This document shows, one piece after another, positions 1 through 7,408 of a DNA stretch of 19,219 nucleotides (the first letter of the stretch is position 1; each line of letters opens with the position of its first letter). This DNA is from UBA1450 sp964452355 (GTDB lineage: Bacteria; Patescibacteriota; Microgenomatia; UBA1406; GWC2-37-13). The stretch lies in the NCBI GenBank assembly GCA_964452355.1, contig CAYVKV010000017.1, forward strand, positions 1 to 19,219, read 5' to 3'. The translations under genes were made by a program, and so were the position numbers. The notes beneath the pieces were generated by a model. The model was not told the origin of the DNA. It did no database searches and saw only the letters and a list, made by a program, of their open reading frames with translations.

Positions 1-52
1 GTCTCTGCAGAATTAGGAGCTTGGAGTGGATACCATGTGCTGGCTCAGTACC

Positions 53-298
53 TTATTCAAGAAGTTTTTCTTTCTCTTCCTTTGTCATGCTCTTAACTTC
101 AGATTCGCGCCGTAATGCCGCAGATCTTCCTTCATACGGCTCTGTATGAACTAATTGCACCGGACGATGCGATCGCGTATATTTTGCTCCTTTATTGCCA
201 TCCCCATTGTGTTCTGAAAGTCGCCTGTTTACATCAGTAGTAACGCCACTGTAGAGTGAATTATCAGCGCAACGGAGGATATAAAAGAAATACTGCAT
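53..298 (-). CDS. GIY-YIG domain protein, UPF0213/YhbQ type
   Basis: An 81-residue single-domain protein of the small GIY-YIG nuclease-like family (UPF0213/YhbQ). Visible motifs are the YIL strand at residues 6-8 (the GIY position), YSG at 16-18 (the YIG position), RRLxEHN at 25-31 with the conserved Arg and His, GAKYTR at 37-42, and the LRRESEVK helix at 62-69 with the conserved Glu65. Length matches the family (80-100 residues), so it appears complete. It is the last minus-strand gene in the window, 15 nt after the GT4 gene. Family members are nuclease-like, and their cellular role (DNA repair or processing has been proposed) is poorly defined. No link to the ribosomal genes is evident beyond possible co-transcription. 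Confidence 0.9.
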   Translation of the reverse strand: MQYFFYILRCADNSLYSGVTTDVNRRLSEHNGDGNKGAKYTRSHRPVQLVHTEPYEGRSAALRRESEVKSMTKEEKEKLLE

Positions 299-313
299 AC
301 GAATACTGTTGAT

Positions 314-1432
314 TCAAATCAAAGACTGATACACATTCAATGTTTCTGTAGTCATTTTTTCAAATGAAAATGTGTTTATAAAAGGATTTTTTGATTGGTG
401 GCGCGATTCCAAAGGAACCTCACTCAACGCTTCTGCGATGTCTTGAATATTTTCTCGATTAAAAGAACGGTAGTTTTTCCCCAAAACCTCTCTGAACACC
501 GGAATATCCGATGCTACGACCGGACAACCAAAATACGACGCTTCAATCAGGGGAAGGCCAAAACCCTCTGAAAGCGATGGATTTATCAGAGCTTGTGCAT
601 GTTTGTAATAATATACAAGCTCTTCACAACCCGCGTTATGATCAAATTGAACATTTTCAATATTTTCTTGCTTAATCTTTTGCTTCAGTTTTTGAGCAAA
701 CATATTGTCCGGTCCGACAAGATTGAGATGAATGGGATCATTCATTTTTTGAGACCGCTTTGACTGAGAAAATAATTGAAATGCCTCAAGGAGTTTATCA
801 ACATTTTTATGCGGATAAAAATTGCCGACATATAAAAAATAGGGGAACGTCAACGATTTTTTTAATTCTGTATTCTCTGACGCATTCATCAAATCGACAC
901 TTACCCCCTCATAAATAGGAATAATTTTATTCGCGCTCTTATGACCGTACATATGCACCAGTTGATCTTTGACGACTTGTGACGGAGTAATAATTATTCT
1001 TGCCCATTTAATCTGCTGGGATAAAACATATTTAAAAGCCAAGTGTTTTATTTCAAATAATAATGGATTCAAGGTAGACGCTTTTCCTGTTTTAAACAGG
1101 AGCGGGGTTACATCGTGTACAGTGGCAATAAATGGGCGTTTATAGAGCACGGGATAACTAAAGTAGGTGAAATGCATCAGATCGAGTTGATCACGCATAA
1201 TAGCACGATAAAACACCGTCTGTTCACGCACTGAGTGCCACGGAGCATTCACTTCACGGATGTGAATACGATTATCATTTATATCAATTTTTCCTCTGTC
1301 TTGTGGCAAGATGTAAATAAAAATTTGTACTGAAGGAGAAAGTTTTTTTGGTAAATAGTGAAGAAAATTTCGAAGATAAGTCCCAACACCGGTTTGAGAA
1401 TAGAGTCGCGCATCGATGCCAATTTTTTTCAT
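314..1432 (-). CDS. Glycosyltransferase family 4 (GT-B fold)
   Basis: A 372-residue GT4-type glycosyltransferase. The N-terminal half has the usual IDARLYSQTGVGTYLRN opening (residues 5-22), the TVHDVTPL segment (104-111) and ITPS (148-151). The C-terminal half has YVGNFYPHKN (201-210), NLVGPD (237-242) and SEGFGLPLIEA at 288-298, which contains the E-x7-E nucleotide-sugar binding pair Glu289/Glu297. The closest named type is the WbaZ/mannosyltransferase-like group that transfers a sugar from a nucleotide donor during surface polysaccharide or glycan assembly; donor and acceptor cannot be read from sequence. There is no signal peptide or membrane helix, so it is probably cytoplasmic or peripheral at the membrane. 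Its ATG overlaps the TGA of the upstream GT2 gene (ATGA), which suggests translational coupling. Confidence 0.93.
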   Translation of the reverse strand: MKKIGIDARLYSQTGVGTYLRNFLHYLPKKLSPSVQIFIYILPQDRGKIDINDNRIHIREVNAPWHSVREQTVFYRAIMRDQLDLMHFTYFSYPVLYKRPFIATVHDVTPLLFKTGKASTLNPLLFEIKHLAFKYVLSQQIKWARIIITPSQVVKDQLVHMYGHKSANKIIPIYEGVSVDLMNASENTELKKSLTFPYFLYVGNFYPHKNVDKLLEAFQLFSQSKRSQKMNDPIHLNLVGPDNMFAQKLKQKIKQENIENVQFDHNAGCEELVYYYKHAQALINPSLSEGFGLPLIEASYFGCPVVASDIPVFREVLGKNYRSFNRENIQDIAEALSEVPLESRHQSKNPFINTFSFEKMTTETLNVYQSLI

Positions 1433-2313
1433 AGACTCGATTTTAATCGAATTAAAAAGAATACCATTTGGTCAATAATCCACGGATACTTCCCTGCATA
1501 ATGTTTTTTGTAGAAGATCAGCATCGAATCATAAAAGTATTTTTTTGTCCGTTTTTGAGCTTGTTTATTTTTTAATCCACTTTGATATTTGAGATGGGTT
1601 ACAGTTTCATTTGGATAGTATAGTATCTTCAACCCGAGAGCTTTAATTCGAAATGATAAATCTAAATCTTCTCCATACATAAAAAACGCTTCATCAAACC
1701 CATTGAGCTCGTCAAGGACTTTTTTCGGAGAGAGGTAAAATGCACCACTTGGCGAATCAATCTCATGAATTTTTGAGAGATCAAGATGGGTTAGATGATA
1801 CCCTCCAAACAGTTTTTGAAGTGATGGGATAAAGCGGGTCATTTTTTCCAATTGAGTAAAATAGCAAAATGAGTTCCATACGGTAGGAAATCCACGATGT
1901 GAGGCCGGATCAATATTTTTTGTTGGCAGTTCAACGCGAACCGTCAAAGCTCCAATATTTTTTGTAGAGTCGAGAAAATCTAAACACGTTTCCCAGTCAA
2001 ATATATTGATTAATACATCCGAGTTGAGAAAGAGAATGTACTGACCAGATGCATTATGAAGTGCCTGATTGTTCCCCTTTGGAAATCCCTCATTCTGCTT
2101 ATTGAAGATCGAGAGTATCGTGACATTTTTTAATTGATTTCTCTGCTTGAAGGTAGTGATCATCTCCTGAGAACCATCTTCTGAGGCATTATCTACCACA
2201 ATTATTTCACTTTGAAACGAAGTTTTTGACAAAGAGTTTACAACGTTTTCAAGACAAACGCGCGTGATGTCCTTGGTGTAATAGGATAAAATGATGACCG
2301 AAAGTTTTAGCAT
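1429..2313 (-). CDS. Glycosyltransferase family 2 (GT-A fold)
   Basis: A 294-residue inverting GT2 enzyme resembling rhamnosyltransferase/WbbL-like proteins. It begins with the beta1 strand KLSVIILSYY. VVDNASEDGS at 39-48 binds the nucleotide sugar, NEGFPKGNNQ lies at 74-83, and FLNSDV at 95-100 carries the DxD-equivalent NSD. IDSPSGAFYL (185-194) is followed by GFDEAFFMYGEDLDLSFR at 205-222, which holds the catalytic-base ED pair at 215-216. There are no transmembrane helices. It starts 71 nt after rpsI with no visible terminator between, so it may be read through from the ribosomal operon. It is coupled by an ATGA overlap to the downstream GT4 gene, and the pair probably acts on the same glycan (inference). 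Confidence 0.93.
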   Translation of the reverse strand: MLKLSVIILSYYTKDITRVCLENVVNSLSKTSFQSEIIVVDNASEDGSQEMITTFKQRNQLKNVTILSIFNKQNEGFPKGNNQALHNASGQYILFLNSDVLINIFDWETCLDFLDSTKNIGALTVRVELPTKNIDPASHRGFPTVWNSFCYFTQLEKMTRFIPSLQKLFGGYHLTHLDLSKIHEIDSPSGAFYLSPKKVLDELNGFDEAFFMYGEDLDLSFRIKALGLKILYYPNETVTHLKYQSGLKNKQAQKRTKKYFYDSMLIFYKKHYAGKYPWIIDQMVFFLIRLKSSL

Positions 2314-2384
2314 AAAGTCTATTCATATAGTAACAAATTGCATCGGTAAGATGTTCAGAAACTACAATGAATAATTTGAAGTCT

Positions 2385-2840
2385 TTAACGCTTTGGAGAT
2401 TGCTTTTTGCGACGTGCTTTTCCACCTTTTCCGACCTTGCGTCGTTCACGAACACGAGGATCGCGAGTCAATAGTCCTTCTTTTTTAAGAAGAGATCTGT
2501 TTTCTTCTTCGACGATACATAAGGCTCGAGAAATACCATGCACAGCAGCATCAAGCTGTCCGCTCTTTCCACCACCACGAATGATAATACTGATGGCAAA
2601 TCGATCGACACTATCAGTGAGTACTAATGGCTGTATCAATGTTTGTTTCTCTGCATCAGATGGAAAATATTCTTCTGAAAGTTTTTCATTAATCAAGATC
2701 GTTCCTTGTTTTATTTGTGTTTTACCAACGGTTACCGTCTTTTCTTTTTTCGAGACAATATACAATCGTACACGCGTAGTAGATTCTTTTCTTCTTCCAA
2801 CCGCTTCATAATAGGTGATATCTTTCTTTTTTTTTGGCAT
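2385..2840 (-). CDS. rpsI: 30S ribosomal protein S9
   Basis: A 151-residue S9 of the small-subunit head. Diagnostic features are YEAVGRRKESTTRVRL near the N-terminus, the central IIIRGGGKSGQLDAAVHGISRAL segment, LTRDPRVRERRKVGKGGKARR near the end, and the lysine/arginine tail ending SPKR, which in bacteria reaches the P-site tRNA. Length is slightly above the usual 128-130 residues because of a short KKKK N-terminus and an insertion around residues 28-50. It follows rplM with a 20 nt gap, the standard L13-S9 pairing. The ATG is preceded only by AT-rich sequence with no Shine-Dalgarno. Confidence 0.97.
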   Translation of the reverse strand: MPKKKKDITYYEAVGRRKESTTRVRLYIVSKKEKTVTVGKTQIKQGTILINEKLSEEYFPSDAEKQTLIQPLVLTDSVDRFAISIIIRGGGKSGQLDAAVHGISRALCIVEEENRSLLKKEGLLTRDPRVRERRKVGKGGKARRKKQSPKR

Positions 2841-2860
2841 AAGTATGAATTATTGTAATA

Positions 2861-3310
2861 TTATTCCGACTTTGTTTCTGTAACTTCAATTTTGTCAGCA
2901 TAAGGATGCTTTTCATCGTCAAAGACAAACAACCGAGCAAGTCTTTGATCTCTGTGTTTATTTTTTGGTAACATACCCGTTACCGCGCTTCTGATTACTT
3001 TTTCTGGACTTATTTTCATGAGTTCGTCAAAGGTTCGCACCGTTCTTCCACCCGGATACCCGGAATACGAGTCATATTCTTTTTGTGAACCCTTGTTTCC
3101 GGTGACTTTAATTTGTGCTACATTTATTAAAACTACATTATCTCCTCCGTCAAGATAGGGCACGTACGTTCGTTTGTGTTTTCCTTGTAAAATGGTGGTG
3201 ATTTTTGATACCGTTCGACCAAGAATTGCATTCTGAGCATCAATTAAATGCCATTTTCTTACTATCTCTGCACCTTTTATTGATCGAGTTGTTTCAGTAA
3301 TTTTTGTCAT
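2861..3310 (-). CDS. rplM: 50S ribosomal protein L13
   Basis: A 149-residue L13, an early-assembly protein of the large subunit that binds 23S rRNA. Recognisable segments are RKWHLIDAQNAILGRTVSKI, GKHKRTYVPYLDGGDNVVLINV, the KVTGNKG turn, YSGYPGGRTVRTF, and the C-terminal VTGMLPKNKHRDQRLARLFVF with HPYA. Length is typical (about 142-150). It lies 12 nt downstream of rplQ and 20 nt upstream of rpsI, as in many genomes where L13-S9 follow the alpha cluster. Confidence 0.97.
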   Translation of the reverse strand: MTKITETTRSIKGAEIVRKWHLIDAQNAILGRTVSKITTILQGKHKRTYVPYLDGGDNVVLINVAQIKVTGNKGSQKEYDSYSGYPGGRTVRTFDELMKISPEKVIRSAVTGMLPKNKHRDQRLARLFVFDDEKHPYADKIEVTETKSE

Positions 3311-3322
3311 GATTTCGAGTAA

Positions 3323-3835
3323 TTATTTAGTTCTGGTAACTTTTTTTGCAGGTTTTGCTTTAGTTTTTTTTGGTTCTGGTTCACTCTTCTCTTCTTCAGC
3401 CGCTTCTTGACTTGGTTTGGTTATTTCTTTTTGATTTATTTTTTTGCCCGACTTTTTTTTACTCTCCCAGTCGATAACAACAGGATGCGCCCATTCGACT
3501 CGAGCCATCATTGCCCCATCATTATCTCGCTGACCCAGACGAACAATGCGAACATATCCGCCGCTAATTTTTGCAATAGCCGGTCCGATCTGATCAAACA
3601 ACACCTTTTGATATTTTTTTTCTGGAAAATATCGCAGTAAATAATTTTTATTGGACTCTGAATATACGCGCGTTTTACTGACAATACGATCCATATATAC
3701 TTTTAGTGCTTTTGCTCTCGTTATCGTCGTCTCAATATGTGAGGAATTAATGAAATTCTTCATTAATTTGCGCATCAACATTGAGTTTGCGTCTATTCCT
3801 GATCCAAATGTAAATTTATTTGTTCTGTGTTGCAT
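3323..3835 (-). CDS. rplQ: 50S ribosomal protein L17, with basic C-terminal tail
   Basis: A 170-residue L17. The core (about residues 1-120) shows the family pattern: M-x-HRTNKF, a MLMRKLMKNFINSSHIETTITRAKALK helix region, and GGYVRIVRLGQRDNDGAMMARVEW. Residues about 123-170 form a low-complexity Lys/Glu/Pro/Ala tail absent from Escherichia coli L17 (127 residues). It sits directly after rpoA, the conserved alpha-cluster order, with a 9 nt gap. The tail resembles those on S5 and L22 in the same operon. Confidence 0.96.
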   Translation of the reverse strand: MQHRTNKFTFGSGIDANSMLMRKLMKNFINSSHIETTITRAKALKVYMDRIVSKTRVYSESNKNYLLRYFPEKKYQKVLFDQIGPAIAKISGGYVRIVRLGQRDNDGAMMARVEWAHPVVIDWESKKKSGKKINQKEITKPSQEAAEEEKSEPEPKKTKAKPAKKVTRTK

Positions 3836-3844
3836 GTATGCGTT

Positions 3845-4759
3845 TTATTTTAATTCAAGTTCCATCTTTTTAAGCTCGTCATCAATAAGATCAATTGATT
3901 TTTTCCCAACACCTTTAAGGTTGGTCAGCTCTTCTCGTCCTCGTTCAAGCAAATTTGCGACTGTTTCAATGTTTTCACGAAGCAAAGCATTGATAACTCG
4001 AGATGGTAAATTCAACTCATCAATGATGGTTTCATACACTTTTGAGCTTACTTTATTTTCAGACTCAACTTCTCCACCATTATTTTCTTCAAACTCTTTT
4101 CCTTCAACGATTGTTGAAAAATGTTTTGAAAGGATTGCTGATGCCGTTTTTATAGATTCAGATGGACTGACACTTCCGTCAGTGTACACTTCAAGAATCA
4201 TTCGTTCAAAATCACTTTTTCGACCAACTCGTGCTGCTTGAACGGCAAAACTTACCTTTGTAACCGGTGAATATGATGAATCAGTTGCAATATATCCCGT
4301 CATTACTTCTTTGTCTTCTGACGCTTGATAACCGTACCCTTTTTCAACAATCACTTCAAGATCAAGTTTTCCTTTACTGTCAGTGATTTCACCCAAATAC
4401 AAATCCCCATTGACTACTTCGATCTCTCCCTCAAAGTCCTTTGCATATATTTTCTTTGCACCTTTGGCAGAAATCTTCATAACGAATGGACCTTGTTCCG
4501 TACTCTTAAATCGAACCTGCTTTAAGTTGAGCACTATGTCTAAGACGGATTCTTTGACTCCGGTAATGGTGGTAAATAAATGTGCTGCATCAGTAAATTT
4601 CACATATGCGATCGCATACCCCGAAAGGGATGACAATAACGTTCGGCGGAGCGCATTTCCTAGGCTGTGACCAAAACTCGTATTAAGCGGCTCATATGAA
4701 AATTTACCGTACGTTTTTGATTGATTTTCACTTTTGACGGTAAACATTGGTTCTATCAT
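3845..4759 (-). CDS. rpoA: DNA-directed RNA polymerase subunit alpha
   Basis: A 304-residue alpha subunit that dimerises to nucleate RNA polymerase assembly. The N-terminal domain contains FGHSLGNALRRTLLSSLSG and the GVKESVLDIVLNLKQV segment. The C-terminal domain, joined by an acidic linker (EGKEFEENNGGEVES), has LPSRVINALLRENIETV and the helix-hairpin-helix segment NLKGVGKKSIDLIDDEL that contacts promoter UP elements. The frame is open further upstream to an ATG at 4804, but that start would overlap rpsD by 20 nt and add 15 hydrophobic residues not seen in the family. The ATG at 4759 (MIEPMF) is chosen. The gap to rpsD is then 25 nt of AT-rich sequence. Confidence 0.96.
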   Translation of the reverse strand: MIEPMFTVKSENQSKTYGKFSYEPLNTSFGHSLGNALRRTLLSSLSGYAIAYVKFTDAAHLFTTITGVKESVLDIVLNLKQVRFKSTEQGPFVMKISAKGAKKIYAKDFEGEIEVVNGDLYLGEITDSKGKLDLEVIVEKGYGYQASEDKEVMTGYIATDSSYSPVTKVSFAVQAARVGRKSDFERMILEVYTDGSVSPSESIKTASAILSKHFSTIVEGKEFEENNGGEVESENKVSSKVYETIIDELNLPSRVINALLRENIETVANLLERGREELTNLKGVGKKSIDLIDDELKKMELELK

Positions 4760-4784
4760 AAAAATAAATTCAACTATTAAATAA

Positions 4785-5405
4785 TTAGCGAGAATAAAAT
4801 TCAATAACTAACCTCAAATTCACTTGTTGCTCAATAAATGAATTATTTGGTGTTTTAACAAGCGAACCTGAATCTTTTTTTAATTCAAGCCATTCAGGCA
4901 TGACGACATCACTTGTTTCACGAAATGCTTGAATATAAGGGATTTCTTTTGTTTTTGGTGATTTGAATGTCACCGTGTCATTATTTTTTAAAAGGTAGGA
5001 TGGAATATCCATTTTCTTTGCATTCACCTGCGTGTGTCCATGTGACACAAGCTGCCGTGCGGCTGCGCGTGTTGGAGCAAGTCCAAGACGATAGACCACA
5101 TTGTCAAGTCTTCGTTCTAAAAGTTCGCTCAAGTGAACTGCAGTGTTACCTTCTTTTTGAGATGAAATCATAAAATACTTTTTTAATTTTGTTTCAGTTA
5201 TTCCAAATATATATCGCAACTTCTGTTTTTCAGAAAGCTGACGAGCATGCTCTGATACTTTTCTTCTATACCGAGCTCCATGCTGACCTGGCTTGATATT
5301 AATTTTTTTGAGAAGTGTTGCATGTGACTTACTGCCGGTGGTTTTCATGCCAAGGTCAGTTGCTTGTCTTCGTGCAATTCTATTCTTTGGTCCAGTGTAT
5401 CTCAT
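4785..5405 (-). CDS. rpsD: 30S ribosomal protein S4
   Basis: A 206-residue S4, a primary 16S rRNA binding protein that helps start 30S assembly. It starts MRYTGPKNRIARRQ, continues with GQHGARYRRKVSEHARQLSEKQKLRYIFGI, and contains the S4 RNA-binding fold around RRLDNVVYRLGLAPTRAAARQLVSHGHTQVN. The N-terminal region has no cysteines, so it is the zinc-free form. In E. coli S4 represses the alpha operon; no matching pseudoknot could be recognised here by eye. The gap to rpsK is 24 nt. Confidence 0.97.
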   Translation of the reverse strand: MRYTGPKNRIARRQATDLGMKTTGSKSHATLLKKINIKPGQHGARYRRKVSEHARQLSEKQKLRYIFGITETKLKKYFMISSQKEGNTAVHLSELLERRLDNVVYRLGLAPTRAAARQLVSHGHTQVNAKKMDIPSYLLKNNDTVTFKSPKTKEIPYIQAFRETSDVVMPEWLELKKDSGSLVKTPNNSFIEQQVNLRLVIEFYSR

Positions 5406-5429
5406 GTATTTCTATAATAATTCAATTAA

Positions 5430-5822
5430 TTAAACTCTTCGAACTTTCGGTGGTCGAACTCCATTGTGGGGAATAGGAGTTTTGTCAACAATTTTTCCAA
5501 CATCCAAATTTGCTGCTCGTATTGCTCGAAGCGCGGCTTCACGTCCAGGGCCTATTCCTTTTATATAAATATCTACTTTTCGAAGTCTGTTTTGTTCGGT
5601 GGCTTTTGTGAGCGCGGCTTGCGTTGTTACCGTTCCTGCATAGGGGGTGGATTTTCGTGTTCCAGTAAATCCATGCATTCCACACGAACTGAGGACGATG
5701 GTGCTTCCTTTTTCATCGGTCACCGTCACCAGCGTATTATTGAATGTTGCTGTTACATAAATACGCCCAGATTCAACAATTCGTGGTGCTTTTTGTTTTG
5801 TTCGTGTTTGATTTGGTGCCAT
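5430..5822 (-). CDS. rpsK: 30S ribosomal protein S11
   Basis: A 130-residue S11 of the 30S platform, contacting mRNA and 16S rRNA near the E site. Family segments are GRIYVTATFNNTLVTVTDEKG, the GFTGTRKSTPYA turn, AALTKATEQNRLRKVDIYIKGIGPGREAALRAI, and the C-terminal DKTPIPHNGVRPPKVRRV. Length is exactly typical. It lies between rpsM and rpsD, the conserved alpha-cluster order. Confidence 0.98.
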   Translation of the reverse strand: MAPNQTRTKQKAPRIVESGRIYVTATFNNTLVTVTDEKGSTIVLSSCGMHGFTGTRKSTPYAGTVTTQAALTKATEQNRLRKVDIYIKGIGPGREAALRAIRAANLDVGKIVDKTPIPHNGVRPPKVRRV

Positions 5823-5845
5823 ATATATGTATTAATAATTTGATA

Positions 5846-6256
5846 TTATTCACTTTTTTCCGTTTTTGTTTCTGTTTTTGCCCATGCTTCTTTTGAAAGT
5901 GCACCAACGGTACGCCTCTTTCCTCGTTTTGTTCGAGCATTTGACCGTGTTCTCTGTCCTCGAGATGGCAATCCAAGGGCATGTCTCATACCGCGATATG
6001 ATCCGATTTCACGAAGGCGTTTAATATTCTCACTTCGTTCTTCTCGCAGTGGCCCCTCAACTTTGTACTTATCATCAATAATGGTAATGAGCCTTTTCAA
6101 TTGATCTTCAGTAATATCCTTTACTCGAGTACTTGCATCAATTTTGGTGAGCTTCAAGATATTTTCAGATCGAGTCCATCCAATACCATAAACAAGAGTT
6201 AAAGCATAATCGATTCTTTTATTGTCTGGAAGAACTGCTCCTTTTAATCGCTGCAT
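5846..6256 (-). CDS. rpsM: 30S ribosomal protein S13
   Basis: A 136-residue S13 of the 30S head, which forms bridges to the large subunit and contacts P-site tRNA through its basic tail. Recognisable parts are the RLKGAVLPDNKRIDYALTLVYGIG start, the helix-two-turn-helix region, and the signature GSYRGMRHALGLPSRGQRTRSNARTKRGKRRTVG, followed by a short lysine-rich tail. It follows rpmJ with a 32 nt AT-rich gap, as in the classical alpha cluster. Confidence 0.98.
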   Translation of the reverse strand: MQRLKGAVLPDNKRIDYALTLVYGIGWTRSENILKLTKIDASTRVKDITEDQLKRLITIIDDKYKVEGPLREERSENIKRLREIGSYRGMRHALGLPSRGQRTRSNARTKRGKRRTVGALSKEAWAKTETKTEKSE

Positions 6257-6288
6257 GATTATTTATTTTAATATAATGTTAATATCAC

Positions 6289-6405
6289 TTATCCCTGTCG
6301 TTGTTTATGCTTTGGATTTCGTTTGCAAACAACAAACAAAACGCCTTTGCGCACGACATGAATGCACCCTTCACACATTTTTTTAACCGATGATTTTATA
6401 TGCAT
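6289..6405 (-). CDS. rpmJ: 50S ribosomal protein L36
   Basis: A 38-residue protein found by translating the minus strand between infA and rpmS/rpsM. It reads SSVKKMCEGC near the start and CKRNPKHKQRQG at the end, the L36 signature. The zinc ligands Cys11, Cys14, Cys27 and His33 are all present, so it is the C+ form. Length matches the usual 37-38 residues. Its ATG lies 1 nt after the infA stop codon, and the infA-rpmJ-rpsM order is conserved. One oddity is a His at position 2 and a Ser-Ser in place of the usual MKVRPS opening. Confidence 0.95.
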   Translation of the reverse strand: MHIKSSVKKMCEGCIHVVRKGVLFVVCKRNPKHKQRQG

Positions 6406-6406
6406 A

Positions 6407-6628
6407 TTATGCTGATTTTCGATATACAATTCGTCCCCGATCAAGATCATAAGGTGTCATTTCTACCTTAACTCGATCGCCGGGCAAAATCTTAATATAA
6501 TACTTCCTCATTTTTCCTGACAAATATCCAATGATTACCTTCTCAGATTCATCAAGATGAATCTTAAACAAAGTGTTTGGAAGGTTCTCAATTACCTCTC
6601 CTTCAAACGTCGTAATATTGTTTTTCAT
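6407..6628 (-). CDS. infA: Translation initiation factor IF-1
   Basis: A 73-residue single OB-fold protein that binds the 30S A site during initiation. Diagnostic segments are EGEVIENLPNTLFKI (beta1-beta2), GYLSGKMRKYYIKILPGDRVKVEMTPYDLDRGRIVYR, and a length within the normal 71-73. It lies between map and rpmJ, the standard context. The start codon is preceded by ATACCTTTCT, with no Shine-Dalgarno. Confidence 0.97.
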   Translation of the reverse strand: MKNNITTFEGEVIENLPNTLFKIHLDESEKVIIGYLSGKMRKYYIKILPGDRVKVEMTPYDLDRGRIVYRKSA

Positions 6629-6652
6629 AGAAAGGTATATTCTATCATAAAA

Positions 6653-7405
6653 CTACGCCAAAATGAAGGTTTGTTCTTCAACTACCGCAATGCTATGTTC
6701 AAAGCATGCAGATAAGCTTCTATCTTTCGTAATTATTGACCATTCTACATCAGGTTCATATTTGATATGAGCTGTTCCCATCGAATATATAATTTCAACT
6801 GCTATGGTTAATCCCGCCTCGATTTTATACGTTTTTTCAACCGGACGATCCAAGTAATTTAAAACGTATGGATCTTCATGTAATTCTTTTCCAATTCCAT
6901 GACCCGTGAGTTCTTTCAGAATAAAATAACCCGCGCCCGTTATTTCACGCTCGATAAATCCCGAAATGGTGCCCATTCGCTCTCCGACTTTCACTTTTTG
7001 AAGAGCCGCGTCCAATGTTTCTTTTCCTTTTTGTAAAAATGCTTGTGTTTTGCTATCTCCTACCTCTCCGACCACAAATGTTGTCGCATAATCAGTATGC
7101 AATTTCTGATGATATACGCCAATATCTACGGTCAAAATATCTCCTTTTTTAAGCTTTGTTTGCGATGGTGGGGTGTGTACCGTCTGTTCATTGATCGGCA
7201 AACAAGTTGTCCATCGATATCCTTTCACTTGTTGAAAAGATGGTTCCGCGCCACGCGCACGAATCATTTTTTCAGCCGCTTGGTCAATCTGATTGGTGCT
7301 CATTCCCGGCTCAATAGTCGGCAATAATTCGTCAACGACTTCCTTCAAAATAGCTCCCCCCTCTTTCATCCACTGTATTTCTTGCTCATTCTTGAGATGT
7401 ATCAT
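6653..7405 (-). CDS. map: Methionine aminopeptidase, type I
   Basis: A 250-residue cytosolic metalloprotease that removes the initiator methionine from new proteins. All expected residues are visible: His77 in VHTPP (substrate binding), the dinuclear-metal ligands Asp94 (TVDIG), Asp105 (HTDYATTF), His169 (GHGIG), Glu204 (AVEIIYS) and Glu236 (FEHS), plus His176 in KELHEDP. There is no N-terminal zinc-finger extension, so it is the compact type Ia form. It is preceded by the adenylate kinase fusion gene with a 3 nt gap and followed by infA, the usual secY-adk-map-infA series. Confidence 0.96.
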   Translation of the reverse strand: MIHLKNEQEIQWMKEGGAILKEVVDELLPTIEPGMSTNQIDQAAEKMIRARGAEPSFQQVKGYRWTTCLPINEQTVHTPPSQTKLKKGDILTVDIGVYHQKLHTDYATTFVVGEVGDSKTQAFLQKGKETLDAALQKVKVGERMGTISGFIEREITGAGYFILKELTGHGIGKELHEDPYVLNYLDRPVEKTYKIEAGLTIAVEIIYSMGTAHIKYEPDVEWSIITKDRSLSACFEHSIAVVEEQTFILA

Positions 7406-7408
7406 AGT

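Noticed and set aside
1..96. Open plus-strand frame from the left edge reading about 31 residues (VSAELGAWSGYHVLAQYL...) to a TAA at 94-96, locally richer in GC
   Set aside because: It would overlap the GIY-YIG gene antisense by 44 nt, matches no family I recognise, and is too short to judge; it could be the end of a convergent gene, which only more sequence to the left would show.
3651..4241. 196-residue plus-strand open frame
   Set aside because: It runs antisense to rplQ and rpoA, has no protein-like motif, and its length follows from codon bias of the real genes.
4760..4804. Upstream in-frame start for rpoA adding 15 residues
   Set aside because: The extension is hydrophobic, unlike any alpha subunit N-terminus, and would overlap rpsD.
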